Positions 34,455 to 43,581 of a DNA stretch of 64,000 nucleotides are shown in pieces. A program made the position numbers and the translations under genes. The first letter of the stretch is position 1; every line of letters starts with the position of its first letter. The notes under the pieces were generated by a model. It did not search any database and was not told the origin of the DNA. It saw only the letters and a list, made by a program, of their open reading frames with translations. The DNA is from Chitinivibrionia bacterium (GTDB taxonomy: Bacteria > Fibrobacterota > Chitinivibrionia > Chitinivibrionales > Chitinivibrionaceae): NCBI GenBank assembly GCA_009779925.1, contig WRAZ01000005.1, positions 1 through 64,000 of the forward strand. The letters are read 5' to 3'.

Positions 34455-34643
34455 TCACCATGAATTGTCGTTAAGAATATTCATGTTTGGAAAGAAAATT
34501 TTTGCTCCATCTTTTGTTGCAGCTTTTAAATTTGCACTAAACTCAATATCGCTGTTAACGAACTTGTATCTGTCATCGTTAACGCTTCTTAGGTCTTTTG
34601 CTCTTATACTGCTTATTCCTTGCGGATTTAACACTTCTGCCAT
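34455..34643 (-). CDS. Unknown small protein, first of the coupled pair
   Basis: 62 residues, no match recognised. GTAGGAG lies ten bases before its ATG and a promoter-like motif 50 bases upstream, so the pair has its own promoter. The short size directly before a larger unknown suggests a two-component unit such as antitoxin-toxin; that is inference only. Confidence 0.5.
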   Translation of the reverse strand: MAEVLNPQGISSIRAKDLRSVNDDRYKFVNSDIEFSANLKAATKDGAKIFFPNMNILNDNSW

Positions 34644-34692
34644 TTTCTTATTCTCCTACACCTTTATTTTTATTCTACGTTTCTAATTGGAT

Positions 34693-34706
34693 AAAATACG
34701 TTATGC
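34693..34706 (-). promoter_or_regulatory. Promoter-like motif GCATAACGTATTTT
   Basis: Matches the consensus exactly; 50 bases before the small unknown gene, giving the gene pair plus rpoZ and coaBC a promoter separate from yicC. Confidence 0.55.
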
Positions 34707-34734
34707 GCACGCTGATGCGCAAGAACGATTTATT

Positions 34735-35616
34735 TTACAACAAATTCAACGATTGTTCGCGCATTTGTTCGGCTACGTCTTTCATCGATATTACAATGTT
34801 TGCAATCGCGCTGTCGTTTGCTTTTGAGCCTATTGTGTTTATTTCGCGATTTATTTCCTGAAGCCAAAAGCCGAGCTTTTTTCCGACCGCGCTTTCTTCT
34901 TCGAGCATCTTTTTTGTTGCCGAAATATGCGTTTTAAGGCGGGTTGTTTCTTCGGTTATGTCTAATTTTTCGCACATCAAAACTATTTCTTGCGCAATTC
35001 TTTGCTCGTCCACGCATTCTTTTTTCAAGGTTTGTATGGCGGTTTGTAATTTTTCCTTGTATTTTTCCAGCCTTTTTGGCGCAAGAAGTTCTACTTTTTC
35101 GACGCTTTGCGAAATAAAATCAAGCGATTTCAGTAAAACGTCTCTTAATTCCGCGCCTTCCCGCTCTCTTTCTTCTATTAAATGCTCGACCGCTTTTTCG
35201 ATTGCTATAAACATTTGTCCGACAAACGCTTCCGCCTCTAATTCTTGGGGTTTTGCAACTATTATGTCCCTGAAAAACGGTTGCAGAAGCGAAATGTCTT
35301 TTGGCGTTTCCGCGTTCATTTTTTGTGAAATCTCGCCGAAAATTTCCAAATATCTGTCAACCATTTCTCTGTCGTAGTCAATGCAAACGGTTTGGGCAAG
35401 CGCCGTTTCAAAATTTACGCTTAATTTTACCGTGCCGCGTTCGAGTTTGTCGGCAAGCAGTTTGCGCACTTGTTGTTCCGACGAACTGAAAATTCGCGGT
35501 ATATGACATTGCGTTTCCATAAAACGGTTATTGACACTGCGAACTTCCGCCGAAAATTTCCCGCTTTCAAAAACTTGCTCAAAATGTCCGTAGCCCGTCA
35601 TACTCTGAATAGACAT
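34735..35616 (-). CDS. yicC: YicC family protein (endoribonuclease-like)
   Basis: 293 residues. N-terminal MSIQSMTGYGHFEQ and VRSVNNRFMETQCHIP are the YicC_N hallmark; the C-terminal DUF1732 has the EITRLKTHISATKKML...GKKLGFWLQEINREINTIGSKANDSAI block, where E and G-K-K-L-x-F-L-x-Q-E-x-x-R-E-x-N are family-invariant. Reported in E. coli and relatives as an RNase. Located, as usual, upstream of rpoZ/coaBC. Confidence 0.95.
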   Translation of the reverse strand: MSIQSMTGYGHFEQVFESGKFSAEVRSVNNRFMETQCHIPRIFSSSEQQVRKLLADKLERGTVKLSVNFETALAQTVCIDYDREMVDRYLEIFGEISQKMNAETPKDISLLQPFFRDIIVAKPQELEAEAFVGQMFIAIEKAVEHLIEEREREGAELRDVLLKSLDFISQSVEKVELLAPKRLEKYKEKLQTAIQTLKKECVDEQRIAQEIVLMCEKLDITEETTRLKTHISATKKMLEEESAVGKKLGFWLQEINREINTIGSKANDSAIANIVISMKDVAEQMREQSLNLL

Positions 35617-35647
35617 TACAAAACTCCAAAATAAAAAATGCGGGGGA

Positions 35648-35662
35648 AAAATACATTATGCC
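35648..35662 (-). promoter_or_regulatory. Promoter-like motif GGCATAATGTATTTT
   Basis: Near-consensus, 32 bases before yicC. Confidence 0.55.
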
Positions 35663-35684
35663 GCAAAGCAAAACGGCAATTTTT

Positions 35685-37001
35685 TTATTTCTCCCTGATA
35701 ATATTAGCTCCGATTGCATTGAGGCGAACGTCGATTTTTTCGTATCCGCGGTCGATTTGCTCAATATTATGTATGCGGCTCATTCCTTCGGCGGACATTG
35801 CGGCTATCAAAAGCGCCATTCCCGCGCGAATATCGGGCGAAGAAATTCGCGCCGCGCTCAAACTTGCAGGTCCCATAATTACCGCTCGGTGAGGGTCGCA
35901 AAGAACTATTTGAGCACCCATTGTCTGCAAATTGTCGGTGAAAAACAGGCGGCTTTCAAACATTTTTTCGTGAATAAGCGTAGAGCCTTTTGCCTGCGTT
36001 GCCGCAACGAGCATAACCGAACTCATATCCGCGGGAAATCCGGGCCAAGGGGCGGTTTCTATTCTGGGGATGTAATTTCCCATATCTGTTTTAACCTCGA
36101 AGCGCTGATTGTCGCGGATATGAAGCGTGCTTTCGTTTTTGTTGGCGATGACGTCAATTCCGATGCGCGCGAATTGGTGGAGCGGCATTTTCATAACATC
36201 GGTTTGGACGTTTCGCAGAATTATGTCGGAATTTGTGCAGGCGGCAAGCGAAATAAACGACGCCGCTTCTATGTAGTCGCATCCTATTGTATGGCTCACT
36301 TCGGCAAAGTCGGGGCGACCGTAGATTTTAAGTATATTGCTTCCAATACCTTCGATTTTTACGCCCGCTTTAACCAAAAAGTTGCACACGCCCTGAACGT
36401 GCGGTTCGCAAGCGGCGTTTATTATGGTGGTTTCGCCGTGCGCTCCCGCCGCCGCCATTACTGCGTTTTCGGTTGCGGTGACCGAGGCTTCGTCCAAATA
36501 AATTTCCGTGCCGACAAGTCCGCTTTTTGGGGCGGTTATGTAATAGACCATAATTTCTTCGCCGCAATCCAAGGTTTCGTTTCCGAGCGATACTTTTGCG
36601 CCCAGTTTTTCAAAAGCCATAAAGTGAGTGTCGAGCCGACGTCTTCCTATTTTGTCGCCGCCGGGTTGCGGAAGCGCAACTTTGCCGAAACGCACCAAAA
36701 GCGGCGCCGCAAACAAAATCGAGCCGCGTATTTTTCGCGCCATATCAAGCGGAAGTTTGCCGTTTGCGACGTTTTTGCTGTCGATAGTAAGCGTTTTTCC
36801 CGAAAAATCGACGTCTGCGCCCAATTTCTGAGCAATATTGCACATTTCGCGGACATCGCCGATATCGGGAGCGTTTTCCAAAACGCTTTTATTTCCCGTC
36901 AAAATAGTTGCGGCAACCAAGGGCAACGCCTCGTTTTTATTCCCCGCGATGGTCAATTCTCCCGCAAGCCGTCTTTTTCCTTCAACTACAAATACGCTCA
37001 T
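35685..37001 (-). CDS. murA: UDP-N-acetylglucosamine 1-carboxyvinyltransferase, Asp-type
   Basis: About 438 residues; first committed step of peptidoglycan synthesis (enolpyruvyl transfer to UDP-GlcNAc). Core motifs: GNKNEALPL (substrate Lys/Asn), GDVREM, IRGSILFAAPLL, PQPGGDKIGRRRLDTHF, VPHVQGVCNFLVKAG. The family catalytic loop is PGGC-x-IG; here the Cys is Asp (about residue 116). That substitution is known from fosfomycin-insensitive MurA enzymes. Start at 37001 uses GGAG six bases ahead, inside the upstream small gene. Confidence 0.95.
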   Translation of the reverse strand: MSVFVVEGKRRLAGELTIAGNKNEALPLVAATILTGNKSVLENAPDIGDVREMCNIAQKLGADVDFSGKTLTIDSKNVANGKLPLDMARKIRGSILFAAPLLVRFGKVALPQPGGDKIGRRRLDTHFMAFEKLGAKVSLGNETLDCGEEIMVYYITAPKSGLVGTEIYLDEASVTATENAVMAAAGAHGETTIINAACEPHVQGVCNFLVKAGVKIEGIGSNILKIYGRPDFAEVSHTIGCDYIEAASFISLAACTNSDIILRNVQTDVMKMPLHQFARIGIDVIANKNESTLHIRDNQRFEVKTDMGNYIPRIETAPWPGFPADMSSVMLVAATQAKGSTLIHEKMFESRLFFTDNLQTMGAQIVLCDPHRAVIMGPASLSAARISSPDIRAGMALLIAAMSAEGMSRIHNIEQIDRGYEKIDVRLNAIGANIIREK

Positions 37002-37116
37002 TGTTTTCTCCATTTTTCCTGAAATTTTGTTCCTCTTCGGACACGGCAAAAGCAACAAAACTTATTTTGTTTTCAAGTTCTTTATTTGCGGAATTTACCG
37101 ATACGCTTGCATTCAT
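36982..37116 (-). CDS. Small upstream protein or leader overlapping murA
   Basis: 44 residues. ATG 37116 has AAGGAG eight bases ahead and a promoter-like motif 33 bases upstream. It overlaps murA by 20 bases, so its translation may open the murA start. Charged, no hydrophobic segment, unrecognised. Confidence 0.45.
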   Translation of the reverse strand: MNASVSVNSANKELENKISFVAFAVSEEEQNFRKNGENNERICS

Positions 37117-37148
37117 ATAACTATACTCCTTGTTCTGTTGACGATAAT

Positions 37149-37163
37149 AAAATACTATATGCC
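37149..37163 (-). promoter_or_regulatory. Promoter-like motif GGCATATAGTATTTT
   Basis: 33 bases before the 44-residue gene, hence for murA. Confidence 0.55.
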
Positions 37164-37230
37164 GTCTCAAAACTTACAAAGAAAAGCGGAAAATATTGAA
37201 TTTCTCAAAAATTTCCCCATCCTACAGCAA

Positions 37231-37244
37231 CAATAAATTATTTT
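37231..37244 (+). promoter_or_regulatory. Promoter-like motif CAATAAATTATTTT
   Basis: Nearly identical to the one ahead of 25396, but 255 bases before the next + start. Confidence 0.3.
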
Positions 37245-37498
37245 ACAACTGCCAAAACAATAGCGGTCGTTATCGACTGTTGTTTATCGTAGTGGGAAAC
37301 TGCTACAAAATTATACGCCTTATAAAAAATGGTTTGCACGCTTGGTCTGTGCTTCCCCATTTTTTGTTAGGCATACATTTTTATGTAAACGACAGTAGTT
37401 TGGTCTGTTATTGTTTTGGCGAATTGTAATAGTTCGGCAGCGCAGACCTTTTTCTGTTTCTGTCTGAATTTTAACTTTTATGGGGAAAGGTTGCTCTT

Positions 37499-39610
37499 AT
37501 GGAAAAATCTATTATACGTCCGCCGGTTGGAATCGGCAAGGCTCTTCATTTGTTATGCAAAAACAACAAAGGCGCTTCACTTGTGTATGTGCTTATGACG
37601 TTAGTTTTTGTCGGAGCTATTGCAATGCTCGTCCTTAATTCGGCAAGAAAGGAAACTATTGATTCTTCTTTGCGCGCTTCTTCGGAAATGGCGCGCTTTG
37701 CGGCGACGTCGGGGTTGACTTTAGCGGCAACGCTTTTGTCAAATCCCGCCGCGAATATTCCTGCTCAAGGCATAACTTCGCAAGACTTGTTGAGAATATT
37801 GTATTTCAGGTCAGAAGGAAGAAATGCGCAAGGACAACCGTTGCAGGCGGATGAAACTCGGCTTCCGCTTGAAGCTCAAAGATGGATTGTGGGTGGTGAA
37901 AACGCGTTCCTGCCAGATGAAAACGGAATGAGATTTCGCGTTCGGATTATGAATATTGATTTTTCGCAGATAGGAAACATAACAGAGGAAATCCCTCTAT
38001 CCGGCACTCCTGCAGTTCGGCGATTTAGAAACGGACGGAACTTAAATGATTCGCGTATTACTGTTCAATTTCAAAGCGAGGCTATTGACCCGAGTGGTAG
38101 TCGGGCGCGGAATATAGGGGTTTTTCAGGTTTTTGGGTATGAAGACCCGGGTGGAGTAATAAATATTCCAACCAGCGCGCTGTATTTGAATGGCGGTATA
38201 GATTTTATCAACACACGCTTAACAGTCCGAGGAGACACTTTTCTGAGGGGAGCCGGAGTTATGAATCATAATGACCATCTGTTTGACGGCGAATTTAGAC
38301 GAAGAGGCAGACCTACTGGTGCCGAAGGCGGGCGCTTTATTGTCAGAGGAGCAACGTTTAATGGTCCAGTATTTTTTGGCTTAGATACTACCCCTCCCGT
38401 TATAGCGGACGCTCCGATTCAATTTGAACCGGCTCCTGCAGGTGCAATATACACATTTAACGATGCTGTTGGTTCTGAGTCAAGCATAATAGCAAACACA
38501 TTAAATTTTCATAATGATGTATTTTTAAATGCAGGTGCAGTAGCCATGGACGGTCATGGGAGATGGCGTTTTCACGGAAACAGCAGGTTAATGACGAGAA
38601 ATGGTCGTACTTATGGGGCTGGAGGATTAAATCCTCCGGGAGGTGGCGCCGGTAATAGTCGCCAAGGTGCGCAGTTTTTATTTAGTGCGACAGATGTGAA
38701 TCTTAGACCTCATAATTTCAATCCTCCCGGCAACCTTAACCTTTCCATCGATCTTCAAATCCCATTCCCCCACGTTCCTTGGGCAGTCGCCCAAAATTTC
38801 TTTAATGTCGGTTGGAATCATGCCTCAACCGCTCCGATGGATTTACTTGACTCGCTTAACGAACACTCGATTAACGGAGTTTCTCTAATCGACCCGCCTG
38901 CGATTGACATTGACTTGACCAGACTTACAGAGATGGAATATCAAGGGCGATGGTATAGCGGAAGTATGTTAAATGCTCTTTTTGCAAGCGCCACAACTGC
39001 CGCAAATAGGGCTGCAAATAATGGCTGGATGGTGTTGCGCTGGCGACAAGATCCTGCCGGCGGCGATCCATTTTGTTTTGACCGCGTTGAGTCGGGATGT
39101 GCTAACGACCTTGCCGGATTTACAGGAAGGATGGTTTTAATTCTTGATAATCAAAGCGCCCCTGCCGGTGCATTTACAACACAATTTTTCAGAAGCGCGC
39201 ACATACCCAACAACCCTGCGGCGTCCGGCATTACGGTAATTGTTGTTGAGCCAAATCTAAATGCCACGCAACTTGGTAATAATGGTATGATAAGGGGGTT
39301 AATAATAAATCGAGGCGTAGGGGGACTTGCCTTGCAAACATCCGGAGATAATATGACGATACAAGGGGCGGTTTATAACGTCGGAACAGGAGCTTTAGGC
39401 TTGACAGGCGGTCCCAATATGCCGCCAAACCAACCCGGCAGAATTACCATTAATTACGATGAAGTCGTTCTTCGAGAAATAATGGAAACCTTACCGGCAG
39501 GAACGATTACAATCGAAGGAGCTGAGGTGTTGCCACCGAATTTAGCGCTGATTCCCCCAAACCTCAACCCTCGCGGAGCGTACACCGAAATTTTAAACAG
39601 ATGGTTTTGA
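37499..39610 (+). CDS. PilX-like N-terminal anchor protein with glycine-rich extracellular region
   Basis: 703 residues. After a short basic cytosolic tail, one hydrophobic helix (SLVYVLMTLVFVGAIAMLVLNSA) runs into RKETIDSSLRASSEMARFAATSGL, the PilX-N pattern of pilus-assembly proteins. The long remainder is Gly/Asn rich with short strands (TLRGDTFLRGAG, RFIVRGATFNGPVFFG) that suggest a beta-helix. No canonical GFTLxE prepilin site. GGGGAAAGG precedes the ATG. Likely a surface or pilus-tip protein; partner pilins not in the window. Confidence 0.55.
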   Translation: MEKSIIRPPVGIGKALHLLCKNNKGASLVYVLMTLVFVGAIAMLVLNSARKETIDSSLRASSEMARFAATSGLTLAATLLSNPAANIPAQGITSQDLLRILYFRSEGRNAQGQPLQADETRLPLEAQRWIVGGENAFLPDENGMRFRVRIMNIDFSQIGNITEEIPLSGTPAVRRFRNGRNLNDSRITVQFQSEAIDPSGSRARNIGVFQVFGYEDPGGVINIPTSALYLNGGIDFINTRLTVRGDTFLRGAGVMNHNDHLFDGEFRRRGRPTGAEGGRFIVRGATFNGPVFFGLDTTPPVIADAPIQFEPAPAGAIYTFNDAVGSESSIIANTLNFHNDVFLNAGAVAMDGHGRWRFHGNSRLMTRNGRTYGAGGLNPPGGGAGNSRQGAQFLFSATDVNLRPHNFNPPGNLNLSIDLQIPFPHVPWAVAQNFFNVGWNHASTAPMDLLDSLNEHSINGVSLIDPPAIDIDLTRLTEMEYQGRWYSGSMLNALFASATTAANRAANNGWMVLRWRQDPAGGDPFCFDRVESGCANDLAGFTGRMVLILDNQSAPAGAFTTQFFRSAHIPNNPAASGITVIVVEPNLNATQLGNNGMIRGLIINRGVGGLALQTSGDNMTIQGAVYNVGTGALGLTGGPNMPPNQPGRITINYDEVVLREIMETLPAGTITIEGAEVLPPNLALIPPNLNPRGAYTEILNRWF

Positions 39611-39657
39611 GTTTGTCGGAAAATAATTTTTTCTGAGGCGATTTTTGGAACGAAATT

Positions 39658-39789
39658 TTCACACCCCCAAAATCCCGCGCAAAAGGCAAGCGCAATAATT
39701 AAATACGAAGCGGGAGCTCCGTTTGCCACCAATGCGCCCGCTATGGACAAAACGGTGCCGCTTATGAAAATTGTGTCCCAATTTATGGT
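39658..39789 (-). pseudogene. Decayed partial copy of the SLC13 transporter gene
   Basis: Three blocks match the intact gene: 39658-39678 with 40976-40996, 39674-39727 with 41140-41193, and 39717-39789 with 41357-41429. The joins are at CCCGC and CTCCGTTTGCC, so two stretches (about 143 and 164 bp) were lost between short repeats. No start or intact frame remains. Confidence 0.9.
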
Positions 39790-39844
39790 GGGGTAAAATA
39801 GAAAAACATCAAAAAATGAACGTCTTTGGTTGAGAAGTGTTAGC

Positions 39845-39858
39845 GCATTTAGTATTTT
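39845..39858 (+). promoter_or_regulatory. Promoter-like motif GCATTTAGTATTTT
   Basis: 30 bases before the RhuM-family gene ATG. Confidence 0.5.
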
Positions 39859-39888
39859 AGCGGAGAAATTATAAGCCAAAGGACAAAA

Positions 39889-40911
39889 ATGAGTAAAAAA
39901 CAAGAAGTTGTAATTCGCAACAGCACGGCTGATTTTCTAATTTTCACTCGCCAAAACGGCGAAGACGGCATTGCTGTTCGTGTTGAAGATGAAAACGTAT
40001 GGTTGCGAGCAGAGGCGATAGCAGAACTTTTTCAAAAAAGTCGAACAACTGTTGTAGAACATCTAAAACACATTTTTGAATCTAACGAATTAGATGAAGT
40101 TTCAGTTTGTCGGAAATTCCGACAAACTGCGGAAGATGGGAAAAATTACAATGTGAATTTCTACTCTTTAGAAGCAATAATAGCCGTTGGTTATCGCGCG
40201 GATTCCAAAAGGGCTGTGGAATTTCGCAAATGGGCGACAAGTATATTGAGCAATTTTGCAAAAAAGGGCTACGTGCTTGACAAAAATCGCCTTATCAACG
40301 ACCAAGTTTTCTCAAAGCAGTATTTTGACGAACTTATTGCAGAAATTCAAGAAATACGAGCAAGCGAGCGAAAATTTTATCAGAAAATCACAGATATTTA
40401 TGCCACGTCTGTTGATTATGATTCCACAAGTTCGACAACAAAAGAGTTTTTTGCTAATGTTCAAAACAAATTGCATTTTGCTATACATCAAAATACCGCC
40501 GCAGAATTGATAATGAAGCGCGCAGATGCGATGCAAGAAAATATGGGGCTTGCAAACTGGAAAAATGCACCATACGGAAAAATTATTAAAACCGATGTAA
40601 GTATCGCAAAAAATTATCTTTCAAAATTGGAATTGGCGGATTTAAACGAAATTGTTGCTATGTATTTAGATTACGCAAACCGTCAGGCAAAAAAATATAT
40701 TCCGATGACAATGAAGGATTGGAAAGAAAAACTTGATGTGTTCTTAAAACTTAACGGTGAAATAATTAGCGATGGCATAGGTCGAATTTCTCACGAAATA
40801 GCGAAAGCGTTTGCAGAAAGTGAGTTTGAAAAATATCGTGTTATTCAAGATAAAACATACAAATCGGATTTTGATAAAATTATTAACGAATTACAAGGGA
40901 CAAATAAATGA
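39889..40911 (+). CDS. RhuM family (virulence RhuM-like) protein
   Basis: 340 residues. N-terminal winged-helix-like region AEAIAELFQKSRTTVVEHLKHIFESNEL is followed by the signature FYSLEAIIAVGYRADSKRAVEFRKWATSIL; the middle has MQNKLHFAIHQNTAAELIMKRA and the end YIPMTMKDWKEKLDVFL. RhuM occurs on a Salmonella pathogenicity island and in many mobile or defence-rich loci; function unclear, probably DNA-binding. It sits between the decayed and intact transporter copies, consistent with arrival by insertion. Confidence 0.9.
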   Translation: MSKKQEVVIRNSTADFLIFTRQNGEDGIAVRVEDENVWLRAEAIAELFQKSRTTVVEHLKHIFESNELDEVSVCRKFRQTAEDGKNYNVNFYSLEAIIAVGYRADSKRAVEFRKWATSILSNFAKKGYVLDKNRLINDQVFSKQYFDELIAEIQEIRASERKFYQKITDIYATSVDYDSTSSTTKEFFANVQNKLHFAIHQNTAAELIMKRADAMQENMGLANWKNAPYGKIIKTDVSIAKNYLSKLELADLNEIVAMYLDYANRQAKKYIPMTMKDWKEKLDVFLKLNGEIISDGIGRISHEIAKAFAESEFEKYRVIQDKTYKSDFDKIINELQGTNK

Positions 40912-40976
40912 CTACCGAAAAATCCCCAACGCCGAACTGCGTGGCATATTCGGGAAAATCGACGAGAAGTTCGACT

Positions 40977-42368
40977 TCACACCCCCAAAATCCCGCCCAT
41001 AAAAGGCAACCAAAACGCTAAAATCGCCACTATTGCCACTTGCAGAAATATTGTGGATTTGCACATATCCGTCATTCGATAATATCCTTTGCCGTAAGTC
41101 AATAATTGCACGGTGTCCAACGGGAACAAATAGCAATTTCCCGCGCAAAAGGCAAGCGCAATAATTAAATACGAAGCGGGAACTCCGTTTGCCGCGGCTA
41201 TGGCGACAAATGGCGCCGCCAAAACCGTGATAAGCGCGGGGGCGGAAGTTATTATCAGAAGCATTACGAAAGAAATTATTGCGGCAAGTCCGACCAGCAT
41301 ATTTGCATTCAGCGTAAGATTTGCGGGATAAAGCGTTTCTACCAACCACGCGCTTGCTCCGTTTGCCACCAACGCGCCCGCTATGGACAAAACGGTGCCG
41401 CTTATGAAAATTATGTCCCAATTTATGGTTGGCAGGAATTTTTTCCAAGACAAAACACTAATTCCGGGCATAAAAAACAAAACGCCGCCGAGTAGCGCAA
41501 CCGTGAAAATTTCCAAGCCGCTTATCCACGAAGAGGCTATCCAGAGAACGAACATTGTCGCTATAATTGCGATTACGGAAATTTCTTTTTGCCCGAAATT
41601 CTCTTTTGTTCGGATATTTTGCTTGTATTGCTCTATTTTTTGAGGGGCGATTTGAGCGGGTTTGTAAACTTTCAATATCAAAAACCACGCAAAAGGTATA
41701 AGGATAACGACCATAGGAATTCCTATCGCCATCCATTGAACAAAACTTACGGTTTTGCCCGTGTGTTGCTCCAAAAGCCCAAGCGCAAGCAGGTTAAGCG
41801 ACGACGAAGCGGGGGTCGCTATGCCGCCTATCATTGTTGCGACGGGGATTGCTATCATAAACGCCTTGCCGACGGATTTTTTCTCTTCGCCGTCTTCCAA
41901 AGAATCAATAAATCCAAGCGCCATTGTCATCATTATTGCGCAGGCGGGGACGTTCGACATAAAAAAAGATACCGCCGCCGTGGCTATCATCATAGTCAAA
42001 AGAATGGCTTCCGTGCGATTTTCGGTTTTTTGCAAAAGCGCGGATAAAATTCGCTTTGTTAGAGGAACGTTTGTTATTGCGGCGGCTATTGCGAAAGAGG
42101 CGATAATAAAGAAAATAACGGGGTGCGAAAAGCCCGTAAGCGCCCCCGCAAAATTTGAACTAACGCCAAATATTGGAATTAACCCGATTGTTAAAAGTGA
42201 ACTGACGGACGGCGGCAATGCTTCGCTTATCAGCAAAATAAGGAAAAACAGCGCGAGCGCAATAGTATTTTTGCCCTCAAGCGTTAAACCGTCGGGAATC
42301 GGTATGAGTAAAGTAAAAAGTAAAATCGAAATTGCCGAAGCGAAGCCGATTTTTTGGCGTTTTTTCAT
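40977..42368 (-). CDS. SLC13/DASS family anion symporter
   Basis: 463 residues with about 12 hydrophobic segments. Family features: KNTIALALFFLILLISEALPPSVSSLLTIGLIPIFG, MTMALGFIDSL, GGIATPASSSLNLLALGLLEQHTGKTVSFVQWMAIGIPM and the second half PTINWDIIFISGTVLSIAGALVANG, each holding an SNT-like ion site. Imports dicarboxylates, sulfate or similar anions, normally with sodium. A decayed duplicate lies at 39658-39789. Confidence 0.9.
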   Translation of the reverse strand: MKKRQKIGFASAISILLFTLLIPIPDGLTLEGKNTIALALFFLILLISEALPPSVSSLLTIGLIPIFGVSSNFAGALTGFSHPVIFFIIASFAIAAAITNVPLTKRILSALLQKTENRTEAILLTMMIATAAVSFFMSNVPACAIMMTMALGFIDSLEDGEEKKSVGKAFMIAIPVATMIGGIATPASSSLNLLALGLLEQHTGKTVSFVQWMAIGIPMVVILIPFAWFLILKVYKPAQIAPQKIEQYKQNIRTKENFGQKEISVIAIIATMFVLWIASSWISGLEIFTVALLGGVLFFMPGISVLSWKKFLPTINWDIIFISGTVLSIAGALVANGASAWLVETLYPANLTLNANMLVGLAAIISFVMLLIITSAPALITVLAAPFVAIAAANGVPASYLIIALAFCAGNCYLFPLDTVQLLTYGKGYYRMTDMCKSTIFLQVAIVAILAFWLPFMGGILGV

Positions 42369-42411
42369 GAAAATATCCTATTTTTGTTGTTTGTAGTCGA
42401 AGTATTTCTTT

Positions 42412-43581
42412 TCAAGCAATACTACGCGGTATCGTAACTGTGAACTGATTGCCGGATTCATTATTTTCGAAGCGAATATTCGTTTGCTCTTTAATTGCTC
42501 GTTTTAATCCCGAACCCAAACCGCTATATGGAAGTAAATGTGAAGCAAACATAGCCATTTGAGGGTTGCGAGGTACGGCATTGCCGTATTTTATGTCTTC
42601 TACGGTTAAGCCGTTCGGAAGTTTTCCGGGGCTTATTATTTCTACTCTGTCGTCAAATATAAACAGACGGATTGGCGCGTTTTTAAAGTAATCTCTGTGA
42701 ATAAGAGCATTTTGTAATACCTCTATCAATGCTTCTTCCGAAATCTCGAGAACGCCTATTGAATTAAAGGTTTGTCCTTTTTGGACGTGGTGCAAATTAC
42801 TTCTTAAAAAGTCCATTCCCTGTTTAAATAAAGCGGGAATAGTTCCCTTAAAGTCGCTCGGTTTATTTCTATACATAGTTCCCGCCAAATCATTGCCGAA
42901 AAACGATACCGCTTTTATTGTAAAGGCAGGTCTTATGTTCTGAGGTTCTTTTCCAAAAAAGAGCAGACCGGCTAAAGTAAGTTCCCCTTTATGTAAAATT
43001 CTTTTTGCTTTTAACGCCTGTTCATAACTCAAATCCTTTTCCTGAAAACTTACCTTGAATTCCTTTTTGAAGTAATCGGAAAAAGCCGTTGCGTCAATAT
43101 CGTTTATGTCGGCTCCGTAAACAGGCATTTCGTCCGCAAATAAATTTGCGCTTTGTTGAAAAAGTCGTATAATTTCGGAATTTTCCATCAATAGCCGCTT
43201 GTTAGACCCTTGTTTTACATATATTTGCCCCTGCGAAGTTTTGTAGGGCTTGTTAATTCCTTCCGGCACATGGACTATTAAAATACGTTTTTCGACGTCT
43301 TCATCCGCTATTCTTACGACTTCTGTAGAAACATAAACCGTTGGCTTTATACTGTCCGCAAATTCCGCAATTTTGCGATCGGCATACTCTATTTGCTCCG
43401 GCGATAATCCGACTACGCCGTTGACTTTATCTTTTATGCCCAAAAGTATCATACCGCCTATGGAATTAGACATTGCGACAATCTCTCTGCACATGCTTTC
43501 TTCTGACGGCAATGCCTCTTTAAACTGCACTTTGCTGACTTCGCCGTCTTTAATTATTTCCAATAATTCCGCCGCTTCCAT
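42412..43581 (-). CDS. Schlafen-AlbA_2 domain ATP-binding protein
   Basis: 389 residues. N-terminal AlbA_2 fold with SKVQFKEAL, REIVAMSNSIGGMILLGIKD and GQIYVKQGSNKRLL; C-terminal ATPase-like EVLQNALIHRDYFKNAPIRL and VEIISPGKLPNGLT, YSGLGSGLKRAI. Same family as the gene at 6373-7611 and the fragment at the window start, but with a shorter C-terminus and no winged-helix tail. Ends 43 bases ahead of the transporter gene, possibly co-transcribed. Regulator of unknown target. Confidence 0.85.
   Translation of the reverse strand: MEAAELLEIIKDGEVSKVQFKEALPSEESMCREIVAMSNSIGGMILLGIKDKVNGVVGLSPEQIEYADRKIAEFADSIKPTVYVSTEVVRIADEDVEKRILIVHVPEGINKPYKTSQGQIYVKQGSNKRLLMENSEIIRLFQQSANLFADEMPVYGADINDIDATAFSDYFKKEFKVSFQEKDLSYEQALKAKRILHKGELTLAGLLFFGKEPQNIRPAFTIKAVSFFGNDLAGTMYRNKPSDFKGTIPALFKQGMDFLRSNLHHVQKGQTFNSIGVLEISEEALIEVLQNALIHRDYFKNAPIRLFIFDDRVEIISPGKLPNGLTVEDIKYGNAVPRNPQMAMFASHLLPYSGLGSGLKRAIKEQTNIRFENNESGNQFTVTIPRSIA

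Larger units (their letters stand above)
37117..37498. other. 382-bp gene-free stretch between murA and the PilX-like gene
   Basis: Holds the minus-strand murA promoter motif and a + motif (37231-37244). The remaining 250 bases before the ATG may be leader RNA; no riboswitch class recognised. Confidence 0.6.

Noticed and set aside
40908-41021. Small frame starting ATGACTACCG after the RhuM gene
   Set aside because: It overlaps the transporter 3' end, has no recognisable family and could be a chance ATGA overlap.
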